This document shows positions 1-10,362 of a DNA stretch of 28,074 nucleotides, in pieces. Under the pieces are notes generated by a model. The model saw only the letters and a list, made by a program, of their open reading frames with translations, did no database searches and was not told the origin of the DNA. A program made the translations under genes and the position numbers. Numbering within the stretch: the stretch's first letter is position 1; every line of letters starts with the position of its first letter. The DNA is taken from positions 1 to 28,074 of the forward strand of contig FMBT01000661.1 in assembly GCA_900095095.1 (NCBI GenBank), in the 5' to 3' direction. The stretch comes from Fragilariopsis cylindrus CCMP1102. Its lineage: Eukaryota > Bacillariophyta > Bacillariophyceae > Bacillariales > Bacillariaceae.

Positions 1-323
1 CGAATCGAATCAATCCTCGAAACTGAGTTGAGTCAAGTTAGTACAAGCACATAAGGACAAGTCACAATATAAGTAAACGATCTCTAATCATTCAAATAGC
101 ATTATGGCACAACAACTAACTTCTGCCATTACCGTCACCGTCATCGTCGTGATTCTTCTTCTCCTTCTTCCGGAGGAGGAGGAGAATCGATACTCAACAA
201 ATTATGCGTAAGTGTAGTAGTAGTATTAGTAGTAGTATAGGCTTATTGATGTTGTCATTGTCGTAATGATGATCGTTACCGTCATTATGCCATCATCATT
301 ATCATCATCGGTTGGTGTTTGTA
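1..323. other. Upstream region of START-domain gene; possible leader exon
   Basis: No clear gene. A short open frame starts at the ATG at 104 and encodes a hydrophobic stretch (ITVTVIVVILLLLLP) that ends near a donor-like GCGTAAGTG around 206-214. It could be an upstream exon of the gene that follows, but no joining acceptor can be proven. The rest is GTA/ATC-rich simple sequence. Confidence 0.3.
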
Positions 324-1895
324 ATGGCAATTTCGTATAGTCCATTTGGTATTAGTAGCAATACTGCTTCTGCAGCTTCTGCTGCGAGTACTACCGGTAA
401 TAATAACTACAACGAGGTAAAGTTTTAGAGAAAACAATTCAATGAACATGATTTATTACGTGCCTATCGTGAAATTCAATCTGAATATCGTAATAAGGCA
501 TTTGGTGATGAATATTATCTAATAATAATGGAGAAGAAGAAGAAGAAGAAGAAGAAACATCATTGTCATCATCATCATCATCATCATCATCGTCATCATC
601 AGCTTCACAACAACAACAACAACAACAACAATGGAAGGTTTTAACTACAATGAATCCTAATAAAAATAAAAAGAATACTAACGATGATGATAATGATGAA
701 ATCATACGTGTATCGATGTTAGAACATCCATCGGATCCATTATGTCCCTATGTGAAAATGGAAGCAATAATACCAAAATCGGTGGAAAAATGTTGGAATT
801 TTTATCAATTAGATAAATGGGATGAAACTATGCCAACAATGGATTCATTTTTATGAAGGATTAGGTACGTTCGTTGAGAGTGACATTTGACATTCGACAT
901 TTGGCATTTGACATTGTTGGTGCTATTGTACTAGCAGAGCGAGCATGTAGTTAGCTAGCGCCAATTTCTTTTGTTTGCTCTGCACTGCATTATGTTTGTT
1001 TGTTTATTTGTTTGTTTGTTTGTGTGAGATGCTGGAGAAACGACAACTAACTACTGTCTAACAATAACACCCATTTTCATTGTCATCGTCCCTTCCCCCC
1101 CCCCCCCCCTAAAAATTCATTTTTCAAAGATATATATGGTAATTATAATGTTGCAGCTGACGACAGCAATGACAATGGCAATGACAATGATAATAATTCG
1201 ATTGATAATAATAGTACAATTCATATGATATTAGCAAGAAAAAGAACGAAACGAATATTAGCATTTGGTAAACGTGAATTTGTTTTTGTGAGTGTTACTG
1301 GAGATAAACCATAGACGATGGGACATGGGTATCAGGTACGGTTAGTGTGGAATTTAATGAAACTAAAACTGATAGTGATAGTGAGTGATAATAATGAAGG
1401 AGACGATGAAAATGGAAATGATCACAACAGCAACAACAACAACAACTTCTTTACCATATCGGAATAAATCATATACAAGAGCATTTCAAGATTCGATTGC
1501 ATTTTATAAACCCATACCACCATCTGCAGGAGGTTCAGCGTCATCGTCAATCGTCAGCGTCATTATCAGGAGAAAGAACAAAATTAACTATTATATGTAG
1601 AATTGATTGAATGATTCTTCCTCTTCCACAAGTGATGGTGGTGGTGGTGGTTGGCGGATGTATCCCAATGTGGTTATATGTAAAAACAATTGGTATAACA
1701 GGTGCACGATCCGTTTTGAATATGAGACGAGCATTATTAAAGAAGAGGGATGAAGAACTAGAATGTTACGTTGAAACCTTTTGCAGTTGCAATTGCAGTT
1801 GTTCGTGTCGTGTTCTACAAAGGGACAATATTCAAGTACTGCAGAAAAGGAGACATAAAACAGAAATGATGGCAGGCTGGAACAACAAAAAATGA
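324..1895 (+). pseudogene. START-domain (lipid-binding) protein, broken by multiple frameshifts
   Basis: Read through frame changes, the pieces resemble a START-type lipid-binding domain of the Bet v1-like fold. Recognisable parts are VEKCWNFYQLDKWDETMP near 785-840, ILARKRTKRILAFGKREFVF near 1230-1285, YTRAFQDSIAFYKP near 1470-1515, and IPMWLYVKTIGITGARSV near 1660-1715. A likely intron runs from GTACGT at 865 to the CAG at 1154-1156, joining FYEGL to ADDSND in phase. The N-terminal part (324 onward) has Asn, Glu, Ser and Gln runs. There are at least eight one- or two-base frame changes or stops (for example near 432, 520, 850, 1312, 1384, 1445, 1550, 1607 and 1640), several in homopolymers. 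The order and spacing of the pieces fit one domain. It is either a decayed gene or an intact gene with uncorrected read errors. Ligand unknown. Confidence 0.6.
531..632. repeat. Compound trinucleotide microsatellite (GAA, TCA, CAA)
   Basis: Three adjacent triplet arrays, GAA (about 531-556), CAT/TCA (about 564-600) and CAA (about 607-631), lie inside the START-domain gene. In the sense frame they encode Glu, Ser and Gln runs. Slippage here could explain a nearby frame change. Confidence 0.85.
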
Positions 1896-2199
1896 TAGTA
1901 GAGTCTGGCCTGGTCGACGGCCATCAGAAATTTTAGGCTTGTACACTTTAAAACGATTATTGAACTAATGATATTAGTTACTATCAAAATTTTCTTCTTA
2001 CGTGTATTACTATTTTTATTTTTATGTTACTTATTTATATTGACCAAAAACAAAAATCATTATTTATTTTACCTAATATGAAACATTCAAAGTATCTATT
2101 TATTTTAATCATTTTTCTTTTGTTCATCATCATCATCTTCATTGTTTTATTTCCATTTCCATCAGCAGCTCTTCTATCGTCTTTGTCGTCATAACTAAT
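1896..2199. other. Intergenic, between convergent genes
   Basis: AT-rich spacer holding the 3' ends of two converging genes. I see no coding frame, only T-rich and ATC-repeat tracts. Confidence 0.6.
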
Positions 2200-3747
2200 T
2201 TAGAAAAATTCATTTTCTAATAAAGCACGATCTATTGGACTATTAGTAAATATAATACGTGTTGTACTACTTTTACTACTTTTACTACTACGGATACTAT
2301 CCACCATAGATGAACGTCGTGCTGATACACGTGCTGATTTTGTTAAAAGTGAACTACGACGTAATGCAGCATCGACATTACTTTTTGTTTCACTGGCTAC
2401 ATCACGTGAAAATGATTCAAAAAATATACCGAATGATTGTTGTGTAGGGATATGGGGTGGTGTTGTTATTATAGAATGTGGATCATCGTCATGAGTTAGT
2501 TTAGTAGTACTCGTCGGTGTTGTTGGTGTTGTTATCTCAATACTAGTCGGCAACGGCGTTGCAGATAGTCTTGTTGGTGTTGTTGGTGGTGGTGTGTTTG
2601 CAGAAGTCGTTGATTTTGATACAGATTGTGCTGATAATGTTTCTGATACTTGTTGTGGTGAATGTAAATCAGGTCTTTTATCTATGGATGATGAATATTG
2701 AAAAATTTCAAAATCAATTTGATACATCTCATAGGTTAAATTTAATGTATGCTGATCATAATAGTCATACCATGGTTTGATTGTTTTACGCTTATTATCA
2801 TGTGGCATACCCAACAATGCATCACGGACAGTTTGTGGTAAGTCACGTACCGAATTATCTTCACAATACTGTTCATCATTATTTTTACTATCATGACGAA
2901 TTTTTAAATATTTTAATTCTTCTTGTTTGACGATCGATTGTACTAATTGTGATCCTTCAAAATGTGTATATTCAAATTGTGGTATAACATGACATGGTGT
3001 ATACCATTCTTCCATCTCGCCACTATCTCTATAATATTTCATATTCTTATACCATGAATCAATAAAGTCACGAAATGTTTCTGACGAACCAAATCGATTG
3101 TACATATATATACTGACCATTCTTGAATATGGATTACGAACAATAGCTAATGATGATACATCCTCCATTTGTTTTGGTGTCACATATCCATAATGTAACA
3201 TCTTATGGGCGGTCAAATGTGGTAAGTATCCATGTATATTCGCACCAGTTAAATATTCTAAATTTTCCATCAATCCACCTAATGCATATTGTACCATTAC
3301 TAAAAAAAATCGTCTTACGTAGATGATACGTCCAATGGTGGGTGCCACAAATACATATGTTAAACCAATAAATAATGTGATAAAGAATGCAATACAAAAA
3401 CTTGTTATTACTTTATATACTTTTAAATTTGAATTGTCATTTGAACTTTCATTATCATTATCATTATTTAGGGTTGGTAAATAAATAAATCTTAAATAGA
3501 TATTTAATATAGTCATAACTATACAAACAGCATTCCCACTGGTATATAATGGAAAATTAGCACTTTCTAATAATTTATAACGATGAAAGAAAATTTTCAT
3601 ACCTAATTTATGATATAAACTGGAATGTATTGTTGCCTTAATTGGTACATTATGTGATTTCATTAATGATGTACCACCACATCGTGGTACATGTATAAAT
3701 AATAAATTATCATGTTTATGTATATTATCTTTTTCTAACCAAGGCAT
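2200..3747 (-). CDS. Sulfotransferase-family protein with internal membrane segments
   Basis: A 515-residue uninterrupted frame starting at the ATG 3747-3745. Residues 17-28 (FIHVPRCGGTSL) match the 5'-phosphosulfate loop of PAPS-dependent sulfotransferases of the Golgi/carbohydrate type, and residues 201-212 (AIVRNPYSRMVS) match the 3'-phosphate-binding motif. The segment around 325-350 (WYDYYDQHTLNLTYEMYQID) resembles the family's C-terminal helix. Between the two cofactor motifs lie two hydrophobic stretches, about residues 66-92 and 112-136, separated by an Asn/Asp-rich loop. That is unusual, because these enzymes normally have one N-terminal anchor. The last ~150 residues are Thr/Ser/Pro-rich and probably disordered. 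By family knowledge it would transfer sulfate to a glycan in the Golgi. Substrate and activity are unknown. No frameshift is seen. Confidence 0.8.
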   Translation of the reverse strand: MPWLEKDNIHKHDNLLFIHVPRCGGTSLMKSHNVPIKATIHSSLYHKLGMKIFFHRYKLLESANFPLYTSGNAVCIVMTILNIYLRFIYLPTLNNDNDNESSNDNSNLKVYKVITSFCIAFFITLFIGLTYVFVAPTIGRIIYVRRFFLVMVQYALGGLMENLEYLTGANIHGYLPHLTAHKMLHYGYVTPKQMEDVSSLAIVRNPYSRMVSIYMYNRFGSSETFRDFIDSWYKNMKYYRDSGEMEEWYTPCHVIPQFEYTHFEGSQLVQSIVKQEELKYLKIRHDSKNNDEQYCEDNSVRDLPQTVRDALLGMPHDNKRKTIKPWYDYYDQHTLNLTYEMYQIDFEIFQYSSSIDKRPDLHSPQQVSETLSAQSVSKSTTSANTPPPTTPTRLSATPLPTSIEITTPTTPTSTTKLTHDDDPHSIITTPPHIPTQQSFGIFFESFSRDVASETKSNVDAALRRSSLLTKSARVSARRSSMVDSIRSSKSSKSSTTRIIFTNSPIDRALLENEFF

Positions 3748-4466
3748 AATGCAATAATTTGATTTGAATAATTTGAATAATTTGATTTGAATAATGATAT
3801 TGAATTTGAATCTAGAGATTCGATAAGATTCGATTTGATTAGATGATAGATTGGATTCGATCAGCTATCACTGCTGCTGCTGCTTTAATGCTGCTGCTGC
3901 TACTGCTGCTGTTATGAAATATCGGTACAGTCGCGTCGCTCCTTTGATTTTTAGCAAATAGAATGAAAGAACAACTGTTACCAAGTAGTAGTGCAAAGTG
4001 TCTAGTTCCTAGTCTGTAATCGGTATAGGTATGTATGATGCAAGTGTCGTATTGGATTTACTGCCAGTTCACTCCAGCAAGGTATTGAGTTTGTGCTGCT
4101 TTTGTATGTGTTAAAAATAAAAGAAATGAGCGATACAGTAGCGTACATCTTGTACTACTGCCTACATACTTTTACGGAAGCTCCCCATAGATATTTATTT
4201 ATTTGAAATAGGGGCGTCGTCTGATGTCGTACGTAGAAACGTGACTTTAGGGCCTATATTTTTATTTATTCACGTATTATCCAACATACCAGTAGGTCAC
4301 TAAAAGAACCGCGAGTCGTAAATCTTCATTTTAAATTTTGCTTTTTTTGGTTGTGTCGTTCTTGTTTAGAGGAAAAGAAGACAGCAATAAGATATATCGG
4401 CGGTTTTAAGAACGCACGTCACGTCACACATACACGGTAGATACAATCACAAACACAAAAACAAAA
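3748..4466. promoter_or_regulatory. Divergent intergenic region
   Basis: About 720 bases between two divergently oriented start codons, so it should hold both promoters. It contains short TTTGAATAA/GATTCGAT repeats near 3760-3850 and a CTG-rich tract near 3870-3912. No convincing core promoter element can be named, and no coding frame is seen. Confidence 0.4.
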
Positions 4467-5225
4467 ATGGTTTGTGATAATCAACGCAACAACAGTAATA
4501 GTAACAGTAACAGTATCAGTAACAAGAATAAATGCAGCAGTAGCAGTAGCAGCAGTCATACGGGGTTTACTTCATCTCGTGTACTTATTTTACTGGGTTG
4601 TTTAATTTGTTTAGCATTTGGATTAAATGTGTACCTATCAATAATACATGATCCAACTAAAACAAAAAATTCGAATGTGGAACCAATTGTTGATGCATTA
4701 TTATTGAAGAATAATAGTAATAATAATATAACTAGTATTAAAAACTTGAAGTGGATGATGATTTAATTCAAGCTATAACAACTATAACCGCAGTTAAAAC
4801 AAAAACGAAAGTGAAAATGAAGAATGAAGCGTCGTCGACGAATAGTACGAATGTGAATGCGAATGCGAATGCACATGTGAGAAATTCTTGAGACTGTTAT
4901 TCGAGGTGATCGTAATATACCAAAAATTAAATTGCAGCTACTACGTAAGACCAAACTCGGATTGACAGCACGTCCCAAGGGAAACAACAACAGCAACTCG
5001 TCCTATGGAAATGGAAATATTGTAGCTGCGAATAAAGAAGGAACCGTCCACCACATCGTCACCCATCACAGTAATGACAACGACGACGGCAACAACGGAG
5101 AAGAAGAAGAAGAAGAAGAAGACCTTGACGAATTGGTATCATGGGACATTGCGGTTGGTACAGCAGTCGTGATCGTAACCGCTCTAGTCTTTGCCGCATT
5201 CATGGTAAGGAGTAGAAGTAGATAA
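4467..5225 (+). CDS. Unknown protein with two membrane segments (two frameshifts)
   Basis: Starts at ATG 4467 in an A-rich context. The first frame gives a low-complexity Asn/Ser head, then a hydrophobic segment (VLILLGCLICLAFGLNVYL, about residues 40-58), and stops at 4766. Coding continues in a second frame (DDDLIQAITTITAVKTKTKV) and then a third (ILETVIRGDRNIPKIKLQLL). It ends with an acidic Glu run and a second hydrophobic segment (WDIAVGTAVVIVTALVFAAF). The first frame change falls in the A run at 4740-4744, where one extra A restores the frame. The second falls in the AAA near 4882. The joined product would be about 250 residues, possibly with both termini in membrane. No family is recognised. 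Confidence 0.55.
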
Positions 5226-5686
5226 ATAAGAACATTACCAATGCCTCTTCATCAACAGAGTGAGCTACAACTAGGAATATAACATGCACACGTACAATAT
5301 AAGGGCTGAGAGAGAGAGAGAGGAAGGAGAGAACAACAGACAGGCAGACAGGCAGACAAGTCGGAGAGGAAGACTGAGATAGATTAACTCGTTCACACTA
5401 CAATATTGATAATAGTACAATCGTGAGTTTTATCTAAAAGTAGCTGCTTTTTAATTCCTGTAATAGCTATTCATCAATAACATATAAACATATATATATA
5501 TATATGATATACCCGGGCACAACCCCACATCCTTTTGTCAAGGTCGGTATCGGATGTATCCATTTGTATAGATAGTCGCTAGCCAATCTTCCCACCGTTA
5601 AGATTAAGACGTAACGAATCTTCATATTTCTTCTTTAACGTCAGAGTTTATTTTTCTTCTTTAACGTCGGAGTTTATTTTTCTTCT
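5226..5686. other. Intergenic with simple repeats, convergent 3' ends
   Basis: It contains a short GA tract (about 5307-5322), CAGGCAGA repeats (about 5341-5359), a TA tract (about 5491-5504) and a roughly 27-base direct repeat of TTCTTCTTTAACGTC(A/G)GAGTTTATTTT near 5627-5685, just past the transporter stop codon. No coding is seen. Confidence 0.6.
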
Positions 5687-6703
5687 TTAGGCCTCTACTT
5701 CGGCAGTTTCTGTTTTGGGTTCCTTAGAACCACCATTATCCGCAGCAGCAACAGCATCAGGTTCAGTAGCAGCTTTCTCGGTCGTTTTCAAAGCAAGTGC
5801 AATTGATCTTCTCTGATGAAGTGAGGTACTGGCATCTAATAACTTATCTTGTTTTTCAATAATATAGCCTGATCCGTTATGACGACTAATATCCATACCG
5901 GCATGTTCCTCCATTGGATCAACACGGAGTGATCCAAAAACGTTTAAGAGCCAAAAGAATGGATACATAATTGCTGTAGTCCATCCAAAAATAAATAGGA
6001 TACCAATCAATTGTGTACCAATCAAAGTAAAGTTCCCAGAACCACGACCCCATTCATAAAACCATCCAACATGTTCCGATTGGCCGTATGCTTTTTCCAA
6101 TAATTCTGGTGTACTGAATAAACCAGCTGCAATAAGACCCCACATACCACCCACCAAATGTACCGGTATTGCATCAACAGCATCATCGATACGAAGTTTC
6201 ACTAATAATTTCGATCCAGCAAGGTATGCCCAACCAGCAACAATTCCAATCACAACAGCAGCCCAACTATCAACAGATGCACATGGTGCCGTGATAGCAA
6301 CCAATCCAGTTAATAATCCGTTCATGGTGTATGCAACATCATATGTATGTACACCCTCAATACGATAATTAAAGTATGTACTTGTGAACATAGCACTAAT
6401 AGCACCTGCAGCTGCTGCTAATGTAGTATTAACAGCAACCAATGCAGCAACTTCACCAGCAACTGCCGTCGACGCACTGAAGGTCGATCCAGGATTAAAT
6501 CCATACCAACCAAACCAAAGTGCGAATGTACCAAGTATTGCCAAAGGTGTACTATTAGAGACAGAAAAATAGATCAATAACACGAAGAGAATATATCATA
6601 CGTGGGAGGAAGGGGTAGAAGAAAGCTGTCGTTAGAACAGTATGATTGTTGTTCCTTTCGAAAATGTGTATATGTAAAGGGGGAAAATTATTGCGATGGA
6701 TGA

Positions 6704-6752
<49 letters not shown>

Positions 6753-7670
6753 TTTACATACCTATGTCCAGGAATATCATTCGGTACCTCAAGAATTTGA
6801 CCATCGTCGTCATGGAAACGACCAAGGCGTGGACCTAACACAATTGCTGCCATCAATGCAGTAACACCCCCTAACATATGAACCGGACCGGATCCTGCAA
6901 AATCAATGGCACCACTATTCCATAATGGTTCCGCATTCGTATTTGCTAAGAATCCATTGGTCGACCAGAATGCATGAGCGACGACAGGATACACAAATCC
7001 CACCAAGAACAAGGAATAAAATAAATATCCCTTCATTTGTGTTCGTTCGGCAATAGTACCAGCAACGATACTCGATACGGCACAGGCAAATGCGAATTGG
7101 AAAAACCAATAACTTAGATTAACATCATCACCCATTAAGAAAAAATTCTTATAACCAATAAATGTCCATGTCGGTGAATCATCTTCACCACCGTATGCGA
7201 ATGCATATCCTGTTACCCAAAATGCTAGTCCACCACCACAGGAATCCATTAGATTCCACAATAGTACATTCTTCACATTTTTGGCACGGATCGATCCTGC
7301 ACATAACATAGCAAATCCTAGTTGCATAAAGAATACTAATGCGCCAGCATAGATTAAATAAAAATGATCTAAACCGGTAGAGATATCTTGTGCAGCAGCG
7401 GCAGTTGCCTGTATATCATGTGTTTGTGTTTGTGTGTAAGCAAAGAGGAGAAGAGGTTCATTATGAGAGACGCTTTCAGTTATTTGCCCAAAAACTGTCG
7501 AAATGGAAAGGAAAAGCACAAGCAAGCATTCCGATCAAAAACAAATCGTTTTTTTTTTAACTTACCTCTGCCGAACCATCTGAAATACACTGTAATAAAC
7601 TATCCAACTCAGCAGTAGTATACTGAGCCGTACAACTTTCAAAGACCGAAAGGGATTCGATTTCGGACAT
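5687..7670 (-). CDS. AMT: Ammonium transporter (AMT/AmtB family), three exons
   Basis: Exons on the minus strand are 7670-7566, 7408-6762 and 6551-5687. Borders are GTAAGT...CAG and GTATGT...TAG, and the joined length is 1617 bases (538 residues plus stop), in frame. The protein has the AMT hallmarks: an SGLDHFYL-like start of the first long helix, RAKNVKNVLLWNLMD, the signature DFAGSGPVHMLGG (about 204-216), and both pore histidines, H180 in PVVAHAFW and H382 in PVHLVGGMWG. The aromatic gate region FFQFAFA is present. Eleven hydrophobic segments are expected from the family. The C-terminal tail keeps GMDISRHNGSGY and ends in an Ala/Glu/Thr-rich extension. By family knowledge it moves ammonium across the plasma membrane for nitrogen uptake. 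No frameshift is seen. Which AMT1 paralogue it is cannot be told. Confidence 0.93.
6703..6752. repeat. (AT)n(GA)n compound microsatellite in AMT intron 2
   Basis: A perfect AT run of about 26 bases is followed directly by a GA run of about 24 bases. It lies in the second transporter intron, a few bases from the donor site on the minus strand. Confidence 0.95.
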
Positions 7671-9502
7671 GTTGATTGATGATGATGATGATGATTGCTG
7701 ATGTATGTATCGCTTAGTAGAAAAATGAAAACGATAGGCTTTTTGGTAACTTATCCAACACTTTTTAAGTGGACGTGTTTGTACAGTGTGTGCTATTTTT
7801 GGATTGATCAAGAGTGTCAAGAGCAATTGCAATTGCAAATAAATGAATTGAAGTAGGAAATGAACGGTGTTCAAGACCTCCGTTTCGAGGTTAGTAATAG
7901 AAGGAAGTAGCGTTCTCTGAGTGTTACGTGAAGGTAATTAACTAGCATGAATTCTTCAGTCTAGTAACTTACCGTACCGGTATCTTAGATTGGAGATAGT
8001 TTCTGTACTATCGACATTTTTTGATTGTTTGCGTTTATTGGCATGTGTAATGAAAAATGAAAATTCAATCTACAGTATTCTGTATTAATTTCTTCCAACT
8101 GCGAAAACATTTTAGGAAGTTGTCATTGGGGTTAAATGTAATTAGGGTTCTGACATCTTATATGTCGTATGTGACATACAAAATTCAAGCAGATAAACAA
8201 TCTGTCAAATCATTCGCTACAATATAAGATGTCAACTTCAAAAAGAAGAAGGAAAATAACAATTACAACATTAAGAAGGGTTCCTCGGGTCCTTATTTTT
8301 CTTCTTCTTTCACTATTATTCATTCAACGGACTGTAATAATAGCATAAATAGATGGAAGGGAGGGGTCAGCATCATCATGCGTAACTGGAAGAATTATAC
8401 ATGTGAGTGTTGGTTGGTCAACTTTTGGCCTCAATCAAGTAGCAACAATTCTGTCTCTTGCAGCACATGGTCATTGGATGTCTACTAATCTGAGATGAAA
8501 GATGATTGGGAGAAATAATCATTGCAACAAGGATGATGTTGAAAATGTGTCTACTTACTCGTCATACAATACCCTACCTAGCTAGGGATCATCGGTCCTG
8601 ATACACTATACTGTATCACATTCATGGAATATGACATAGTTACAACATTATGTGCATAGGTTGCATGTGCCATTGCATGCATGGTACGTGTACAGGTACT
8701 GGCTGGTGGTCAAATCAATGGCTACAAATGCAGCAACTTTTTTCGCATGCTGCTCTGGTCATTTGGAATTTGACAAGAAAATTTCTAATAACAATCATAG
8801 ATATCCCTATTCACCATGAGAGATGGTTGATAATAAGAGAACAAGAGAAACTAGATGTTGGGGTTTACTGGTACATGAGCATGTCTTGCCTCTAGCTCTG
8901 AAGGGGGGGGGGGGGGCAGTAAGTAGCAGTAGGATCTATGTATAAATTATTTCGCAGTTCTTTTGGCAAGCAGGCAGACACAAAGATAATCTTCATCTGT
9001 CTATCTCTTCTGTGGATTAAAGGGAGGTATCCGCAGTTATAATGGATGTATGAATTTTATGAACAATGCAATTTGTCAATAGCCCAATACCCATGACACA
9101 TCCCCCTTCGCGGCTTTGTTGGGTTATTTGACAAAATATTCGGACTCATTGAAGAACTCCTTACACAAAAAGGGCATAAGGGAAGCAAGCGCCTTGCCTA
9201 TAATTTTACTGTAATACCTGGATTGGATTTCAACAGTTCTTGTATATCTCTCAACGGATAGATCGTGTCAAGTCAGCTAAAAATTTGTTGGATGTTGAGC
9301 GTGGAGCGTGGAGACGACACGGAATAATAACGAAATTGGATAGTTCTACATACAGGCCCAGCGACGTGAAACAATAACTCTTTATGAATTCTTATAACGC
9401 TTGATATCTCGAATGACATAAAATTTTGTATGTCAGCTACAACCCCGATTATTTACTACCATCCATTCATTCAAATACAACCTTCGGATTTAATACTTTA
9501 CA
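7671..9502. other. Gene-poor interval
   Basis: No gene can be supported in about 1.8 kb. The part next to 7670 should carry the transporter promoter. Holdings include an inverted-repeat structure at 8151-8234, a small hairpin at 8599-8618 (7-base stem, 6-base loop) and a run of about 14 G near 8902-8916. A 55-codon open stretch near 9094-9258 has no start codon and matches nothing I recognise. Confidence 0.5.
8151..8234. repeat. 84-base inverted-repeat (foldback) structure
   Basis: The 13 bases at 8151-8163 (TGACATCTTATAT) are the exact reverse complement of 8222-8234 (ATATAAGATGTCA). A second nested hairpin (TATGTC at 8161-8166 with GACATA at 8173-8178) sits inside the left arm. It could be a miniature foldback element or a structured RNA. 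No clear target-site duplication flanks it. Confidence 0.6.
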
Positions 9503-10362
9503 ATGGTTCTCTCACCAGATGGTTTTAGGCGTGGAAGTGTATGGTATCCTAAGTCGACCGATCTCAATCATATTGGTACCAAATTGTTTCGCTCAACAAA
9601 GAATCCGATGTCGCGTTTACCGTTGGTAGCTCGGGCAAGCTGTTCAAGGCTCACAAATGTGTTCTAGCGCTTTCCTCGGCAACTTTGTACGAGCTTGTAT
9701 TGACAAAATCGAACGACAATAACGAGGAAAGTCATGAAATTAATATCACATTGGCAGATATTGATGAGACTGTCTTTGAGAAGATTCTGGAATTCATCTA
9801 TACTGGGGAATACCCTGATATTAGTAAATATGACGAAGAATCTGTTAAAGATATCTTCCTTACAGCTGATCGACTTGATTGTACGGATCTGAAGCTGTAC
9901 GCAGAATCAGTCCTCATCGAAAAACACCTCGTTTCTTCAAATGCTGCCGAGATGATGTTGTTTGCGGATTCTCATTCGTGTGCTTTATTGAAAGAAGCCT
10001 CGATGAACAAATACGCTACGGACCCCAAAATTGTTATGACATCCGAAGGCGGTTGGTCAAATTTGACAGAATCGAAAGATCTCATCATAGAGCTCTTGGT
10101 CTACACAAACTTGGATCGTAAAACGTATTCATGCGTTGCCAATTTTTGTCCGTTAGAAGATCTCGACACTTTAGATATCACATCTCTCCGGGAACGACTT
10201 CAAATGGCCAATCTAGACTGTGACGGTAGCCGTGAAATGCTGGTAAAACGGTTGAAGGTCGACAGTAGCCGCGAAATGCTGGCAAAACGGTTGAAGGAAT
10301 ACATTATTGCTAATGCTTCAGGTGTGTATGGTGCGGGCAACGAAGTTGTAAAAGGTGCATAA
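9503..10362 (+). CDS. BTB/POZ and SAP domain protein
   Basis: The clear part runs in one frame from the TAA at 9550-9552 to the stop at 10362. It has a BTB fold (ESDVAFTVGSSGKLFKAHKC, then SSATLYEL, then IYTGEYPD and the TADRLDCTDLKLYAE helix), followed by a C-terminal SAP-like motif (SLRERLQMANLDCDGSREML). BTB domains usually dimerise and often act as cullin-3 ubiquitin ligase adaptors; SAP motifs often bind DNA. The pairing suggests a nuclear or chromatin-linked adaptor, by inference. No ATG lies between 9553 and the BTB core. An ATG at 9503 opens a neighbouring frame (MVLSPDGFRRGSVWYPKS) that could be the true N-terminus if one frame change occurs near 9580-9600. Otherwise an upstream exon or a broken start is needed. 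The SAP helix is partly duplicated at 10222-10299. Confidence 0.7.
10222..10299 (+). repeat. 39-base tandem duplication in the SAP region
   Basis: The 39 bases at 10222-10260 repeat at 10261-10299 with five mismatches. At protein level DGSREMLVKRLKV is followed by DSSREMLAKRLKE, an in-frame copy of the second SAP helix. Confidence 0.9.

Noticed and set aside
439..705. Minus-strand open frame with Cys, Asp and Ser runs
   Set aside because: It is the reverse translation of triplet microsatellites inside the START-domain gene.
8599..8618. Hairpin TGATACA-CTATAC-TGTATCA
   Set aside because: A 7-base stem alone is common by chance and has no terminator-like or RNA-gene context.
8650..8895. Plus-strand 81-residue open frame
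   Set aside because: The Cys/Met/Gly-rich start comes from TGCATG/GTAC palindromic words; there is no homology and no supporting context.
9094..9260. 55-codon open stretch (GLIEELLTQKGHKGSKRLAY)
   Set aside because: It has no start codon, a length expected by chance at this composition, and no recognised family. It was considered as a transposase fragment but no motif supports that.
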